DNA of 64,000 bases from Prochlorococcus sp. AG-388-F11 (GTDB lineage Bacteria; Cyanobacteriota; Cyanobacteriia; PCC-6307; Cyanobiaceae): positions 121,228-185,227 of the forward strand of contig QCGP01000002.1 of NCBI GenBank assembly GCA_003279845.1. Direction: 5' to 3'. Of the stretch, positions 21,995 to 29,062 are shown piece by piece; the first letter of the stretch is position 1, and each line of letters begins with the position of its first letter. A program made the position numbers and the translations under genes. Under the pieces are notes generated by a model. The model was not told the origin of the DNA. It was given only the letters and a program-made list of their open reading frames with translations, and did no database searches.

Positions 21995-22489
21995 ATGAAA
22001 CGCTTAGCTTTATTTATTGTTTTCCCACTTATATTTGGTTTTGGAAACGATAAAGCAAGATTATGCGAAGACCTTAAATTTGCAATAAATAAATCAAAAA
22101 ATGATTATCAGCAAAAAATATCATTTGCGAAACAAAGCAAAGAATTTGCTAATGATAAAATTACCAAAATTTATGCCATAGAGACAAAATGGGAGGATCT
22201 TTTTGATAGTCCTTATGAAATAGAAAGCTTATGTAATGAATATTTCTTAATAAAAGAATTTGATATTGATTTATCTAATGAATGTTATTTGTTTGAAACT
22301 ATCTTAAAAAGTAGAAATTATAGTGATGATGATTTTGATTTTATGCCAGAAGAAAGAAGACAAAATGCTCAAGATCTTAAAGAAGAATTTAAAGCAAAAT
22401 ATGATCAAATTAATAAACAAGCAAAAGAAGATTATTTATCAGAACAAAAAGAAATGCAGAAAATATATCGAAAGAAAAAATGCGATTAG
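21995..22489 (+). CDS. Secreted helical protein, 164 aa
   Basis: The signal peptide MKRLALFIVFPLIFGFGND begins with a repeat B copy (ATGAAACGCTTAGC). The mature part is highly charged and helical with scattered Cys (ARLCEDLKFA, ESLCNEYFL, NECYLFET, KKCD), probably periplasmic with disulfides. No family is recognised. Confidence 0.55.
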   Translation: MKRLALFIVFPLIFGFGNDKARLCEDLKFAINKSKNDYQQKISFAKQSKEFANDKITKIYAIETKWEDLFDSPYEIESLCNEYFLIKEFDIDLSNECYLFETILKSRNYSDDDFDFMPEERRQNAQDLKEEFKAKYDQINKQAKEDYLSEQKEMQKIYRKKKCD

Positions 22490-22505
22490 GTCACTTATGG
22501 TTTTT

Positions 22506-22585
22506 AAATGAAACGCTTACTACTGGCAGCTAAATTAAATAGGATTGAAAGTCGATCTAAAATAAGGGGCAATTATCTCCTTTTA
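22506..22585 (+). repeat. Composite linker: repeat B remnant plus repeat A, copy 6
   Basis: ATGAAACGCTTACTACTGGC (22508 onward) opens a frame with no matching mature protein and runs straight into repeat A at 22543 (GATTGAAAGTCGATCTAAAA, TAAGGGGCAATTATCTCC, T-tract). The hairpin AAGGGG/CTCCTT is kept. The next gene starts about 60 bp later. Confidence 0.7.
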
Positions 22586-22642
22586 ATAAGCTATCTTTAA
22601 AAAGATATTCCAAATTTTAAAAGCAAATAAAAAAATATTTCT

Positions 22643-23326
22643 ATGAAGATGGAATTACCAGAAGCAATTCTTTTTGATTTAGATGGGGTATTACTAGATA
22701 CAGAACCATTACTAGCTAATGCCTGGTATGAAACCGCAAAAGAATATAATTACTATTTATCAAACGATAAATTACTAGAATTAAAAGGAAGAAGAAGAAT
22801 AGATTGCGCAAAAAAAGTTTTCAAATGGATAAATGAAGAAATCACAATAGAAGAATTACTCATTACTCAAAAGTTAAAAGTAGATAAAGTACTTACTAAA
22901 GCAAAACCTTTTAAAGGAGCAATAGAATTAATCAAATTTTGTATAAATACAAAATTACCTATTGCACTAGTAACAAGTAGTAGTAGTGAAAGTTTTAAAA
23001 TAAAAAGCTCTGCAAATCCCTGGTTAAATTTATTCAATACAAAGGTTCTTGGAGATGATAAATTCATTTCTGATGGCAAGCCTTCGCCTGATCCTTATTT
23101 GAGAGCATTAAAAATATTGGATGTAGATCCTAGGAAATCATGGGTTATAGAAGACTCATATGCAGGATCTATTTCAGGACTTAAAGCGGAATGTAATTTA
23201 ATGTTTTTTTCAAAAGATATTGAAATACTAAATAAATTAATAAATGAATTTAACCAAGAAAAGATTCAAAAAATTAATGATTTATCAGAAATTATTTATT
23301 ATTTAAAGTTATATAAAGGATTTTAA
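22643..23326 (+). CDS. HAD-superfamily hydrolase, 227 aa
   Basis: A HAD subfamily IA phosphatase: motif I LFDLDGVLLDT (Asp nucleophile and acid/base, about residues 10-20), motif II VTSSSS (about 112), motif III Lys in DGKPSPDPYLRA and motif IV WVIEDSYAGSISGL. It resembles beta-phosphoglucomutase-like and sugar-phosphatase members. With a phosphonate transporter on the same element, a phosphonatase is worth considering, but the cap does not show an obvious phosphonatase Lys signature and the assignment stays general. Confidence 0.85.
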   Translation: MKMELPEAILFDLDGVLLDTEPLLANAWYETAKEYNYYLSNDKLLELKGRRRIDCAKKVFKWINEEITIEELLITQKLKVDKVLTKAKPFKGAIELIKFCINTKLPIALVTSSSSESFKIKSSANPWLNLFNTKVLGDDKFISDGKPSPDPYLRALKILDVDPRKSWVIEDSYAGSISGLKAECNLMFFSKDIEILNKLINEFNQEKIQKINDLSEIIYYLKLYKGF

Positions 23327-23395
23327 ATCCATCTAATAAATTTGCTAATTCTTCTAATATTTTTTCCTTAGGTAATTCTTCCAATAAAACAAATA

Positions 23396-23433
23396 AATGA
23401 AACGCTTGATATTAACTCGACCCAAAGACTAAA
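23396..23433 (+). repeat. Repeat B remnant without repeat A
   Basis: AAATGAAACGCTTGATATTA encodes MKRLILTRPKD before a stop. It lies between the HAD gene and a 39-aa membrane peptide and has no mature protein behind it, so here the repeat is not coding for a signal peptide. Confidence 0.5.
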
Positions 23434-23436
23434 TTA

Positions 23437-23556
23437 ATGGAATTTTTAAAGGAGCTTTGGCAGAATCATTATGACCCATACCATGCAATTCTTGGTATAG
23501 GTGGAATAATATTATTGTTGGTAATTTATAATCGATTACTCAATAAATATCATTAA
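23437..23556 (+). CDS. Membrane peptide, 39 aa
   Basis: Starts MEFLKELWQNHYDPYHAILG; one helix (AILGIGGIILLLVIY) with a basic C-terminus. A plausible small membrane protein; no family is recognised. Confidence 0.5.
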   Translation: MEFLKELWQNHYDPYHAILGIGGIILLLVIYNRLLNKYH

Positions 23557-23573
23557 TCACAAACCATCGTAGA

Positions 23574-23726
23574 TTAAGCAGCATCAGATATATTGTTATT
23601 CGTATCTTCAATCTTTTCAATCTCTTTAATCATTTCCTCTAGCCATAAAGTATTATCTTCTGATCTCTTTTTAAAATAAGAAATCTTAGGTTGATTGATT
23701 TCTAATGTCTCATAATCTCCACTCAT
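23574..23726 (-). CDS. Hypothetical protein, 50 aa
   Basis: Starts MSGDYETLEINQPKISYFKK, helical and acidic (LWLEEMIKEIEKIEDTNNN). It is convergent with the upstream plus-strand peptide gene. No family is recognised. Confidence 0.45.
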   Translation of the reverse strand: MSGDYETLEINQPKISYFKKRSEDNTLWLEEMIKEIEKIEDTNNNISDAA

Positions 23727-23880
23727 AAAATTTTCCTAAATTTATAACCACTTAAATTTTAGTTAGTTTATTTATTAGTTTTACTAAGGGGAAAATAAGA
23801 AAAAATTAATTTATGGTTAATATGAACTAAGACAAATTAAATATTATTTATAAAAATATCGGCACTTAATTTACCTAATG

Positions 23881-24114
23881 CTAACCACCAGTACAGAAAC
23901 GAACCGCATCAGCTGTTGGCGAACCAGTCGCTTTCATTTCTTCAACACATTCATTAAAGAACTTTGATTCTTTTTTTAATGAGCAAAAGCTTAGTGCAAT
24001 AGCTACTAAGGCAACAGCTGATACAACTGCTGATCCTAGTTGTATCACTCCGTAAGCAAGCATAGCTTTATTCTTTTTAAAATCTTTTTTTGTATCTTTC
24101 TTTTTATCAGACAT
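23881..24114 (-). CDS. Single-helix membrane protein, 77 aa, paralog of the gene at 1343
   Basis: The start at 24114 (MSDKKKDTKKDFKKNKAMLA) is preferred to an upstream in-frame ATG at 24165 because it gives the same length and start as the paralog at 1343-1579. One helix (AYGVIQLGSAVVSAVALVAI) is followed by a Cys-containing C-terminus (FFNECVEEM, AVRFCTGG). One paralog is in the mobile element and one in the left island. Confidence 0.65.
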   Translation of the reverse strand: MSDKKKDTKKDFKKNKAMLAYGVIQLGSAVVSAVALVAIALSFCSLKKESKFFNECVEEMKATGSPTADAVRFCTGG

Positions 24115-24404
24115 TTTTTTTGAAATTCTTAGCTTATTATATTCAACTAAATAACTAGACTCCACATAAAGAAAAGGTGAGTTATAAAGTTAAATGTATA
24201 TTGTTAATCCCATAACCAAATTCTGCAGAGGAAAAGCTCAAACTAAAGAGTAGAAAAAGTGATGAGAAAATTAATTAAAAATTTATTTGAAATTAATTAT
24301 TTTGTGATTGGTTTTTGAAAATAATTTAATTTCTTAAAGATAACGTTTTCTTAAATTATTTTTAAATTTCATATGACATAAATATAGATAATTGAATAAT
24401 CTTA

Positions 24405-24806
24405 ATGCATATTGATGATGCAGTGTTTTTAGAGGATTTATGCCCTAAGCTCAAATTAAGATTCTGGCGAAAGTCTATTCATACATTTACGAGCAAAAGA
24501 TGCATATATTGCGGAAAACCTTCAGAATCTATTGATCATATATTGCCACGAAGTAAAGGAGGTTTAAACTTAACAGAAAATTGCGTTCCAGCTTGTCTTT
24601 CATGCAATGGAAACAAATCAGACGAGAATGTTTTTTCTTGGTACAGAAAGAAAAATTTTTATGACCCTCGAAGAGCAATGGCTATTAGAGCATGGTTAGA
24701 GGGAGATTTAAGATTATCTATAAGATTATTAGAATGGGCTAATAAAGAAATTAAGGAAAATAAAGAAAATTTTGAACAAGAAGAATTAAATCTAGATGCT
24801 GCTTAA
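24405..24806 (+). CDS. HNH endonuclease, 133 aa
   Basis: A zinc-binding HNH domain: CIYCGKP (about residue 38), IDHILPRSKGGLNLTENCVP with the catalytic His pair, CLSCNGNKSDEN. This is the standard CxxC...DH...N...CxxCN arrangement. HNH proteins of this size are frequent near Prochlorococcus islands and may nick DNA. A role in element movement or host competition is possible but not shown by the sequence. Confidence 0.85.
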   Translation: MHIDDAVFLEDLCPKLKLRFWRKSIHTFTSKRCIYCGKPSESIDHILPRSKGGLNLTENCVPACLSCNGNKSDENVFSWYRKKNFYDPRRAMAIRAWLEGDLRLSIRLLEWANKEIKENKENFEQEELNLDAA

Positions 24807-24826
24807 CTAGAAAATTTGAGTGAAAT

Positions 24827-25042
24827 TTGAGGGGACGCTTATTAAAAACAATACTTTTGTTAGGTTCAATTTTTGTTGTTTTTATTTGTTTTAATCCAAT
24901 TTCAAGAATTTATATTGCTGATTATTTAGAAAAGATATCCTTATTTTTATTTAAAACAGTAAGTGAAGAAGATTTAAATAAGTGGTATGAGAAAAGAGAT
25001 AAGTATGAATTACTTGAGAAATTAGGAGGAACTTCTTATTGA
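24827..25042 (+). CDS. Small membrane protein, 71 aa, paralog of the gene at 9289
   Basis: A TTG start gives MRGRLLKTILLLGSIFVVFI, then a second amphipathic segment and EEDLNKWYEKRD. It shares the plan of the protein at 9289-9495. Its TGA stop overlaps the first bases of a repeat A copy. The opening GGACGCTTATTAAAA slightly resembles repeat B. Confidence 0.5.
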   Translation: MRGRLLKTILLLGSIFVVFICFNPISRIYIADYLEKISLFLFKTVSEEDLNKWYEKRDKYELLEKLGGTSY

Positions 25043-25084
25043 TTGACAGTCGATCTACAATAAGTAGCAATTAGCTTCTTTTTT
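25041..25084 (+). repeat. Repeat A, copy 7
   Basis: GATTGACAGTCGATCTACAA, then TAAGTAGCAATTAGCTTC and a T-run that ends at the ATG of the DUF3764-like gene at 25085. It overlaps the preceding stop codon by two bases, so it fills the whole intergenic space. One hairpin base pair is lost. Confidence 0.75.
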
Positions 25085-25369
25085 ATGTCAATTGAAACAA
25101 CTGTTTTAGATTTCAAATTAAGCAATACTTTTGAGGAATATGAGGCTCACATGACCGCTCCTGAACAACAAGCCATGTTTAAAGAGATGGGAGTAAAAAC
25201 CTTTTATATTGGCAAATCGTTAGAAGACCCAAAGAGAGCAACCGTTATGTTTCAAGGACCAGTAAATACTTGTTACGACATCTTTATTAACCCAGAAACC
25301 AAACCAATAGTTGAAGCATCTGGTCATATTTATGAAGGAACAATAATTAACCGCTGGATTTCTGAATAA
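25085..25369 (+). CDS. DUF3764-like protein, 94 aa
   Basis: Starts MSIETTVLDFKLSNTFEEYE, with FYIGKSLEDPKRATVMFQGP and ASGHIYEGTIINRWISE. The pattern of TVxxFKLxNxFEE, a strand pair and a C-terminal GH is the DUF3764 plan, probably a dimeric ferredoxin-like barrel. Function is unknown. It starts directly after repeat A, as does the shorter relative at 13071. Confidence 0.65.
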   Translation: MSIETTVLDFKLSNTFEEYEAHMTAPEQQAMFKEMGVKTFYIGKSLEDPKRATVMFQGPVNTCYDIFINPETKPIVEASGHIYEGTIINRWISE

Positions 25370-25374
25370 TTTTG

Positions 25375-25452
25375 AAATGCTTACTAACTTGCACCTCCAA
25401 AAATTAGAAATTGACAGTCGATCTAAAATAAGGGGCAATTAGCTCCTTTTTC
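25375..25452 (+). repeat. Composite linker: repeat B remnant plus repeat A, copy 8
   Basis: TGAAATGCTTACTAACTTGC is a degraded repeat B, joined by CCAAAAATTAG to ATTGACAGTCGATCTAAAA, TAAGGGGCAATTAGCTCC and a T-tract ending just before the GTG at 25455. The hairpin is AAGGGGC/GCTCCTT with a five-base loop AATTA. It is the cleanest example of the joined linker. Confidence 0.75.
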
Positions 25453-25454
25453 TT

Positions 25455-25982
25455 GTGAAGAGATTTGTTTTATTACCCTTATCATTGATTTTACTGACTA
25501 GTTGTTCCGCCGTAGATAATTATAAAAGCGAGTTAAAAGAGGAATTAAAAACCGAATTAAAATCTGAAATCACAGCTACTTTAAAAGAAGAATTTGATAA
25601 AAATAATAAATACGAGATACAAATTATAGATGATACTTTACTGGGTATAAGTAATTTTGAAACAGAACAACCTAGCTATGGAGGTTGCAGAGTTGAAGGG
25701 GATTTTAAATTTAATATAAAAGTACCTGACAATTTTACTGGTGATATTTCAGATACAGAAGCAACTTACCTAATTAAAGGAAAAGAAAAAATTTATTCTT
25801 ATTTTGAGACATTCATTGATGGTAAATCTCTTAATGGTACAAATTTATATGAATACGAAGAAAATCGACTTTCTACAGATGGACAATTAATATGTTCAAT
25901 AAATTCTTCTGATGATATTAAATTAAAGTCTTTTAGTAAAAAAATTATGTTATTCCCTGCGATCAAGCCACTAGTAAAATGA
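25455..25982 (+). CDS. Lipoprotein, 175 aa
   Basis: A GTG start gives MKRFVLLPLSLILLTSCSAV with a lipobox (LLTSC, Cys at 17), followed by a coiled-coil-like acidic/basic helix (SELKEELKTELKSEITATLK) and a beta-rich domain with two Cys (GGCRVEGDF, LICSINSS). Probably anchored in a membrane facing the periplasm. No family is recognised. Its TGA stop overlaps the next repeat B (AAAATGAAACGC). Confidence 0.6.
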   Translation: MKRFVLLPLSLILLTSCSAVDNYKSELKEELKTELKSEITATLKEEFDKNNKYEIQIIDDTLLGISNFETEQPSYGGCRVEGDFKFNIKVPDNFTGDISDTEATYLIKGKEKIYSYFETFIDGKSLNGTNLYEYEENRLSTDGQLICSINSSDDIKLKSFSKKIMLFPAIKPLVK

Positions 25983-26012
25983 AACGCTTACTACTTCTAC
26001 TAATTTTTAAAT
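25978..26012 (+). repeat. Repeat B remnant, last copy
   Basis: AAATGAAACGCTTACTACTT then CTACTAATTTTTAAATAC encodes only MKRLLLLLIFKY. It follows the lipoprotein stop. It is the rightmost repeat of the A/B families; the remaining 425 bp to the RNA terminator (25983-26408) contain arm-type sites but no gene I can support. Confidence 0.6.
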
Positions 26013-26210
26013 ACTAAAATTGATTCTAAAAAAATGGTACAAATTTTTTAACCCGCATATCGCTACAGAATGGATTCAGATTAACCCCCTAAGGGGTCTA
26101 GAAGCCCCTAAAAGGAGCCTTAGCCATAAGATGATATATATCAATTTGATATGCAGTCCCTTAAGTCAAGCTATAAAGTTTGCTATGACTCTATTTATAG
26201 ATATTAGAGT

Positions 26211-26219
26211 GGTCCTGCA
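26211..26219 (+). repeat. Isolated arm-type repeat GGTCCTGCA
   Basis: A single GGTCCTGCA followed by TAAT, matching the left-end copy GGTCCTGCATAAT. It lies 130 bp inside the main right-end cluster. Confidence 0.5.
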
Positions 26220-26346
26220 TAATTATCTTTTTAATAAAGGAAAAGCCGGTATTCGAGTCTTTTTATATCCTAATTAATAAATTATTTATTTATCTAGCGA
26301 TCTGTTGCCTCAGTTATAACTTAGTTTTGTGAGCGATTGCTAATAT

Positions 26347-26393
26347 GGTCCTGCAATTGGTACTGCAATTTGGTCCTGCACTGTGGTCCTGCA
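26347..26393 (+). repeat. Right recombinase arm-type repeats (four tandem)
   Basis: GGTCCTGCA at 26347, 26372 and 26385 and GGTACTGCA at 26359, spaced 12-13 bp. With the two copies at the left end they give seven copies, all within 300 bp of an att core. Tandem order and spacing fit binding sites for the recombinase N-terminal domain. Confidence 0.65.
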
Positions 26394-26405
26394 CCCCTAA
26401 TTATG

Positions 26406-26455
26406 AAAAATAAAATACCTATCAAAAGCCTGTCATAACAAGCAGTTTGATAGGT
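26406..26455 (-). terminator. Terminator of the purK-linked RNA (element-borne copy)
   Basis: ACCTATCAAA (26417-26426) pairs with TTTGATAGGT (26446-26455); the minus strand continues ATTTTATTTTT. The homologous chromosomal copy is at 11074-11126. Sequence between the arms differs strongly between the two copies while the stem is kept. Confidence 0.75.
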
Positions 26456-26608
26456 AATACCGGATCCCCGTCAGTTCTCTGCTGCATCGACCTGGAAATG
26501 CCAGAAGAGGATTCAAAGTGGGCTTTCGTTTCCGATTACACGATCGGTTTACTACCGCATCACGACAGTCTCCTCATGTCGAAAGAGAGTCAGATCAGAG
26601 CACATAAA
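26417..26608 (-). ncRNA. ssrS: Structured small RNA downstream of purK, probably 6S RNA
   Basis: The minus strand carries a compact structured RNA of about 190 nt between the purK stop and an intrinsic terminator. CTTTCG near its 5' end pairs with a later CGAAAG, enclosing hairpins CGACA/TGTCG and CCGAT/ATCGG; CTCTG pairs with CAGAG near the 3' part. Cyanobacterial 6S RNA (a regulator of RNA polymerase) is classically adjacent to purK and about this size, which is the main reason for the name. The 5' end is estimated. The 27-bp att core lies inside it (26468-26494), so the mobile element replaced its 3' end. Confidence 0.5.
26468..26494. repeat. attR: right 27-bp direct repeat
   Basis: Identical to 11139-11165. 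Beyond it, toward purK, the sequence is the undisturbed RNA gene; on the element side it continues into a second version of the RNA 3' end. This is the geometry of integration into the 3' end of an RNA gene. Confidence 0.8.
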
Positions 26609-26654
26609 GAAGAACTTAACCAAAGATCCAGTAACTTAACTCTAACTTATTTTT

Positions 26655-27845
26655 TCATGCATTTGGAGATGGCCAAATGTCTCTTACCATAGTTAATAAA
26701 ACTTGTGCTTCATCATATCTTTCTGAATGCGTTTTACCATTTAATAAAAATGTAATGTGAGCCATTTTCCTTCCCAGAATTTCTAGAGATTTGCCATAAC
26801 AATGAATATTAGAACCCTCAATTTCAGATAACATTTTAACTCTTGTTTCCATTGAAATTGGGAAATTCTTTTTTAACCCCAGTAGATTTATCATAATTGC
26901 CCCTTCACAGTTCATTTTGATTTCAGGTGGTCTTATCCCAGAAGAAATGCAAACATATTGATCAAACTGACTTGAAGTAGAAGCTTCAATAGAGAAATGA
27001 GCTGAGTTATGTGTTCTAGGAGCTATTTCATTAATTAAAAGACCATTATCTCCATAGAAGAATTCAATAGCCAAAACTCCGACGTAATTAAGTTCATTGA
27101 CTATTGAAGAGAAAATATTTATTGCAAATAAATTCAAATCATATTCAGTTGTCGCAGGTGCAAGAACCCAATCACAAACATGATTTAATTGGAATGTCTC
27201 AACGATTGGAAAGAATCTTATCTTACCGGTTACATCTCTCGAACCAACAAGAGCTAGTTCTTTTTCATACTCAATCCATTCTTCTATTAACCATTCATCA
27301 GAATTATTCTCTGTTAAAAAAGAATTTAAATCTTCTTTAGTCTTTATTTTTTTGTTCCCTTTACCGTCATATCCACCTTTATTTGATTTTGCCATTAGAG
27401 GTAAAGTCCAATTATTAATTTCCTCATCCGAGAGATTTTTAAAATCTTCAATACATATCCATTTTGGACAGGGTATATTCATTCTATCTATTAATTTTTT
27501 TTGAGAAAACCTATCAACTAAGGGCTTAATTGCATTAAGGCTTGGAACAAAAATATCGTTATTGTCATTTAAATTTAATTTATCAATTCTTATCCATTCA
27601 TTTTCAAAAATTATTTTTTCACACTCGTTAATTAATGATTTATTACCTCTTATCTTTAAAGGATCAGCTTCTATGACATGATCAGCTTTTAAACCAGCAG
27701 GATCATCACAAGATTTTGTTTGCACACATACTTCTAAACCTCTTTTTTTTGCTGCCTCGGTTAACATCAAAGCCAGTTGACCGCCTCCAATTATTCCTAA
27801 GGAATAATTTTTTTTTATACCGTTTATATTTTTTTTAATACTCAT
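26655..27845 (-). CDS. purK: N5-carboxyaminoimidazole ribonucleotide synthase
   Basis: A 396-aa ATP-grasp enzyme of purine synthesis that converts AIR, ATP and bicarbonate to N5-CAIR. GIIGGGQLALMLTEAAKKRG (residues 17-36) is the PurK signature at the N-terminal Rossmann-like domain; KSNKGGYDGKGN is the ATP-grasp loop; FFYGDNGLLINEIAPRTHNS carries the metal-binding Glu and Asn. The N-terminus is about 15 residues longer than usual; a later start is possible. The RNA gene lies 50 bp downstream on the same strand. Confidence 0.95.
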   Translation of the reverse strand: MSIKKNINGIKKNYSLGIIGGGQLALMLTEAAKKRGLEVCVQTKSCDDPAGLKADHVIEADPLKIRGNKSLINECEKIIFENEWIRIDKLNLNDNNDIFVPSLNAIKPLVDRFSQKKLIDRMNIPCPKWICIEDFKNLSDEEINNWTLPLMAKSNKGGYDGKGNKKIKTKEDLNSFLTENNSDEWLIEEWIEYEKELALVGSRDVTGKIRFFPIVETFQLNHVCDWVLAPATTEYDLNLFAINIFSSIVNELNYVGVLAIEFFYGDNGLLINEIAPRTHNSAHFSIEASTSSQFDQYVCISSGIRPPEIKMNCEGAIMINLLGLKKNFPISMETRVKMLSEIEGSNIHCYGKSLEILGRKMAHITFLLNGKTHSERYDEAQVLLTMVRDIWPSPNA

Positions 27846-27970
27846 AGCATGATTTTATTACCATTTCTAATTCTTAACAACTGAATTTTTAGGTATCTAG
27901 AGCTTAGATTTTGCTAATATATAAAGTATTTAATACCAAATATTTATAAATTTCAGCTAGGTAATCAATT

Positions 27971-29062
27971 GTGAATAAGAGAAAAATATTAGTCCCGTTA
28001 GGTGATAATTCATACGAAGTAACTCTAGAAGCAGGGATACTGAATAATATCAGCGAAGAACTTTTAAAAATTGGAATAACAAAGAATAGAAAAATACTTG
28101 TGATTTCAAATAAAGAAGTATCAAATTTGTATGGAAAAAAATTCCTAAATAATTTAAAAGATAATAAATTTCAGGCCAAAATGTTCCTTATCAAGGCTGG
28201 AGAATCATATAAAAACTTAAGAACCTTAAGTGAAATATATGATGTTGCATTTGAATTTGGTTTAGATAGAAATTCAATAATTATTGCCCTTGGAGGAGGG
28301 ATTGTTGGGGATGTAAGTGGTTTTGCGGCTGCTACTTGGCTGAGAGGTATCCAATATATTCAGATTCCAACAACATTATTATCAATGGTTGATTCATCTG
28401 TGGGAGGAAAAACAGGAGTAAATCATCCGAAAGGTAAAAATTTAATTGGAGCTTTCAATCAACCTAAAGCAGTTTTTGTTGATCCAGAAACTTTAAAAAG
28501 TTTGCCCAAAAGAGAATTTAATGCAGGCATGGCCGAAGTAATAAAATACGGAGTAATAAGAGATAAAGAACTTTTCGAATACTTAGAAATTGAAAAAAAC
28601 AAGAATAAACTTATAAATCTCAAGAATGAGTATCTAATTAAAATAATTAATAGTTCAATTAAAACAAAATCTCATATTGTTTCTCAAGACGAGCATGAAA
28701 ATGGTGTTAGAGCAATATTAAATTATGGTCATTCTTTTGGTCACGTTATTGAAAATTTATGTGGATACGGCAAATTTCTACATGGTGAAGCAATATCAAT
28801 TGGTATGAATATTGCGGGGGAAATAGCAATTGAGAAAGGGTTATGGTCTAAAGAAGAATTAGAGAGACAGAAGAATCTTTTGAAGAGTTACGATCTTCCT
28901 ACCGAGATCCCCAAAATAAATAAAGAAGATGTTCTAACAATACTTATGGGCGATAAAAAAGTTCGTGACGGCAAAATGAGATTTATATTACCGAAAGAAA
29001 TTGGTGCAGTAGATATATATGACGACGTAGAGGATTCATTATTTTTAAAGTTTTTTTCTTAA
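27971..29062 (+). CDS. aroB: 3-dehydroquinate synthase
   Basis: A 363-aa NAD-dependent enzyme of the shikimate pathway, turning DAHP into 3-dehydroquinate. Hallmarks: [20 protein letters not shown] (NAD and phosphate binding), [27 protein letters not shown] with the metal Glu, [12 protein letters not shown] and [10 protein letters not shown] with zinc His residues. GTG start. Length is normal. The 3' end overlaps the convergent methyltransferase gene by 4 bp. Confidence 0.96.
   Translation: MNKRKILVPLGDNSYEVTLEAGILNNISEELLKIGITKNRKILVISNKEVSNLYGKKFLNNLKDNKFQAKMFLIKAGESYKNLRTLSEIYDVAFEFGLDRNSIIIALGGGIVGDVSGFAAATWLRGIQYIQIPTTLLSMVDSSVGGKTGVNHPKGKNLIGAFNQPKAVFVDPETLKSLPKREFNAGMAEVIKYGVIRDKELFEYLEIEKNKNKLINLKNEYLIKIINSSIKTKSHIVSQDEHENGVRAILNYGHSFGHVIENLCGYGKFLHGEAISIGMNIAGEIAIEKGLWSKEELERQKNLLKSYDLPTEIPKINKEDVLTILMGDKKVRDGKMRFILPKEIGAVDIYDDVEDSLFLKFFS

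Larger units (their letters stand above)
11139..26494. mobile_element. Integrated element of about 15.3 kb (tycheposon-like) inserted in the 3' end of the purK-linked RNA gene
   Basis: The element has a 27-bp direct repeat at each end, a tyrosine recombinase next to the left repeat, tandem GGTCCTGCA motifs near both ends, and a replacement RNA 3' end with terminator next to the right repeat. Cargo: a phosphonate-type ABC transporter, a possible structured RNA, DUF3303 and DUF3764 proteins, a series of exported proteins, HAD and HNH proteins. Repeat families A and B occur only inside it. Prochlorococcus elements called tycheposons share the tyrosine recombinase and nutrient-uptake cargo but are known mainly from tRNA genes. 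No terminase, capsid or replication gene is evident. Confidence 0.75.

Noticed and set aside
17590..25452. Repeat A copies as a CRISPR array
   Set aside because: Spacing is irregular (hundreds to thousands of bases), genes lie between copies, and there are no cas genes.
26020..26277. An 85-aa ORF between the last repeat B and the right arm sites
   Set aside because: Non-ATG start, no ribosome site, mixed hydrophobic composition with no family, and it runs across short GC-rich hairpins and an arm-type site.
26409..26640. tmRNA as identity of the purK-linked RNA
   Set aside because: No tag-peptide reading frame of the cyanobacterial type and no tRNA-like T arm were found on either strand; the GGATTCAAAG segment is not enclosed by a proper stem.
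26447..26692. An 81-aa plus-strand ORF over the purK-linked RNA
   Set aside because: It lies opposite a structured RNA gene and the purK end, has no recognisable protein pattern, and its sequence is explained by the RNA and att core.
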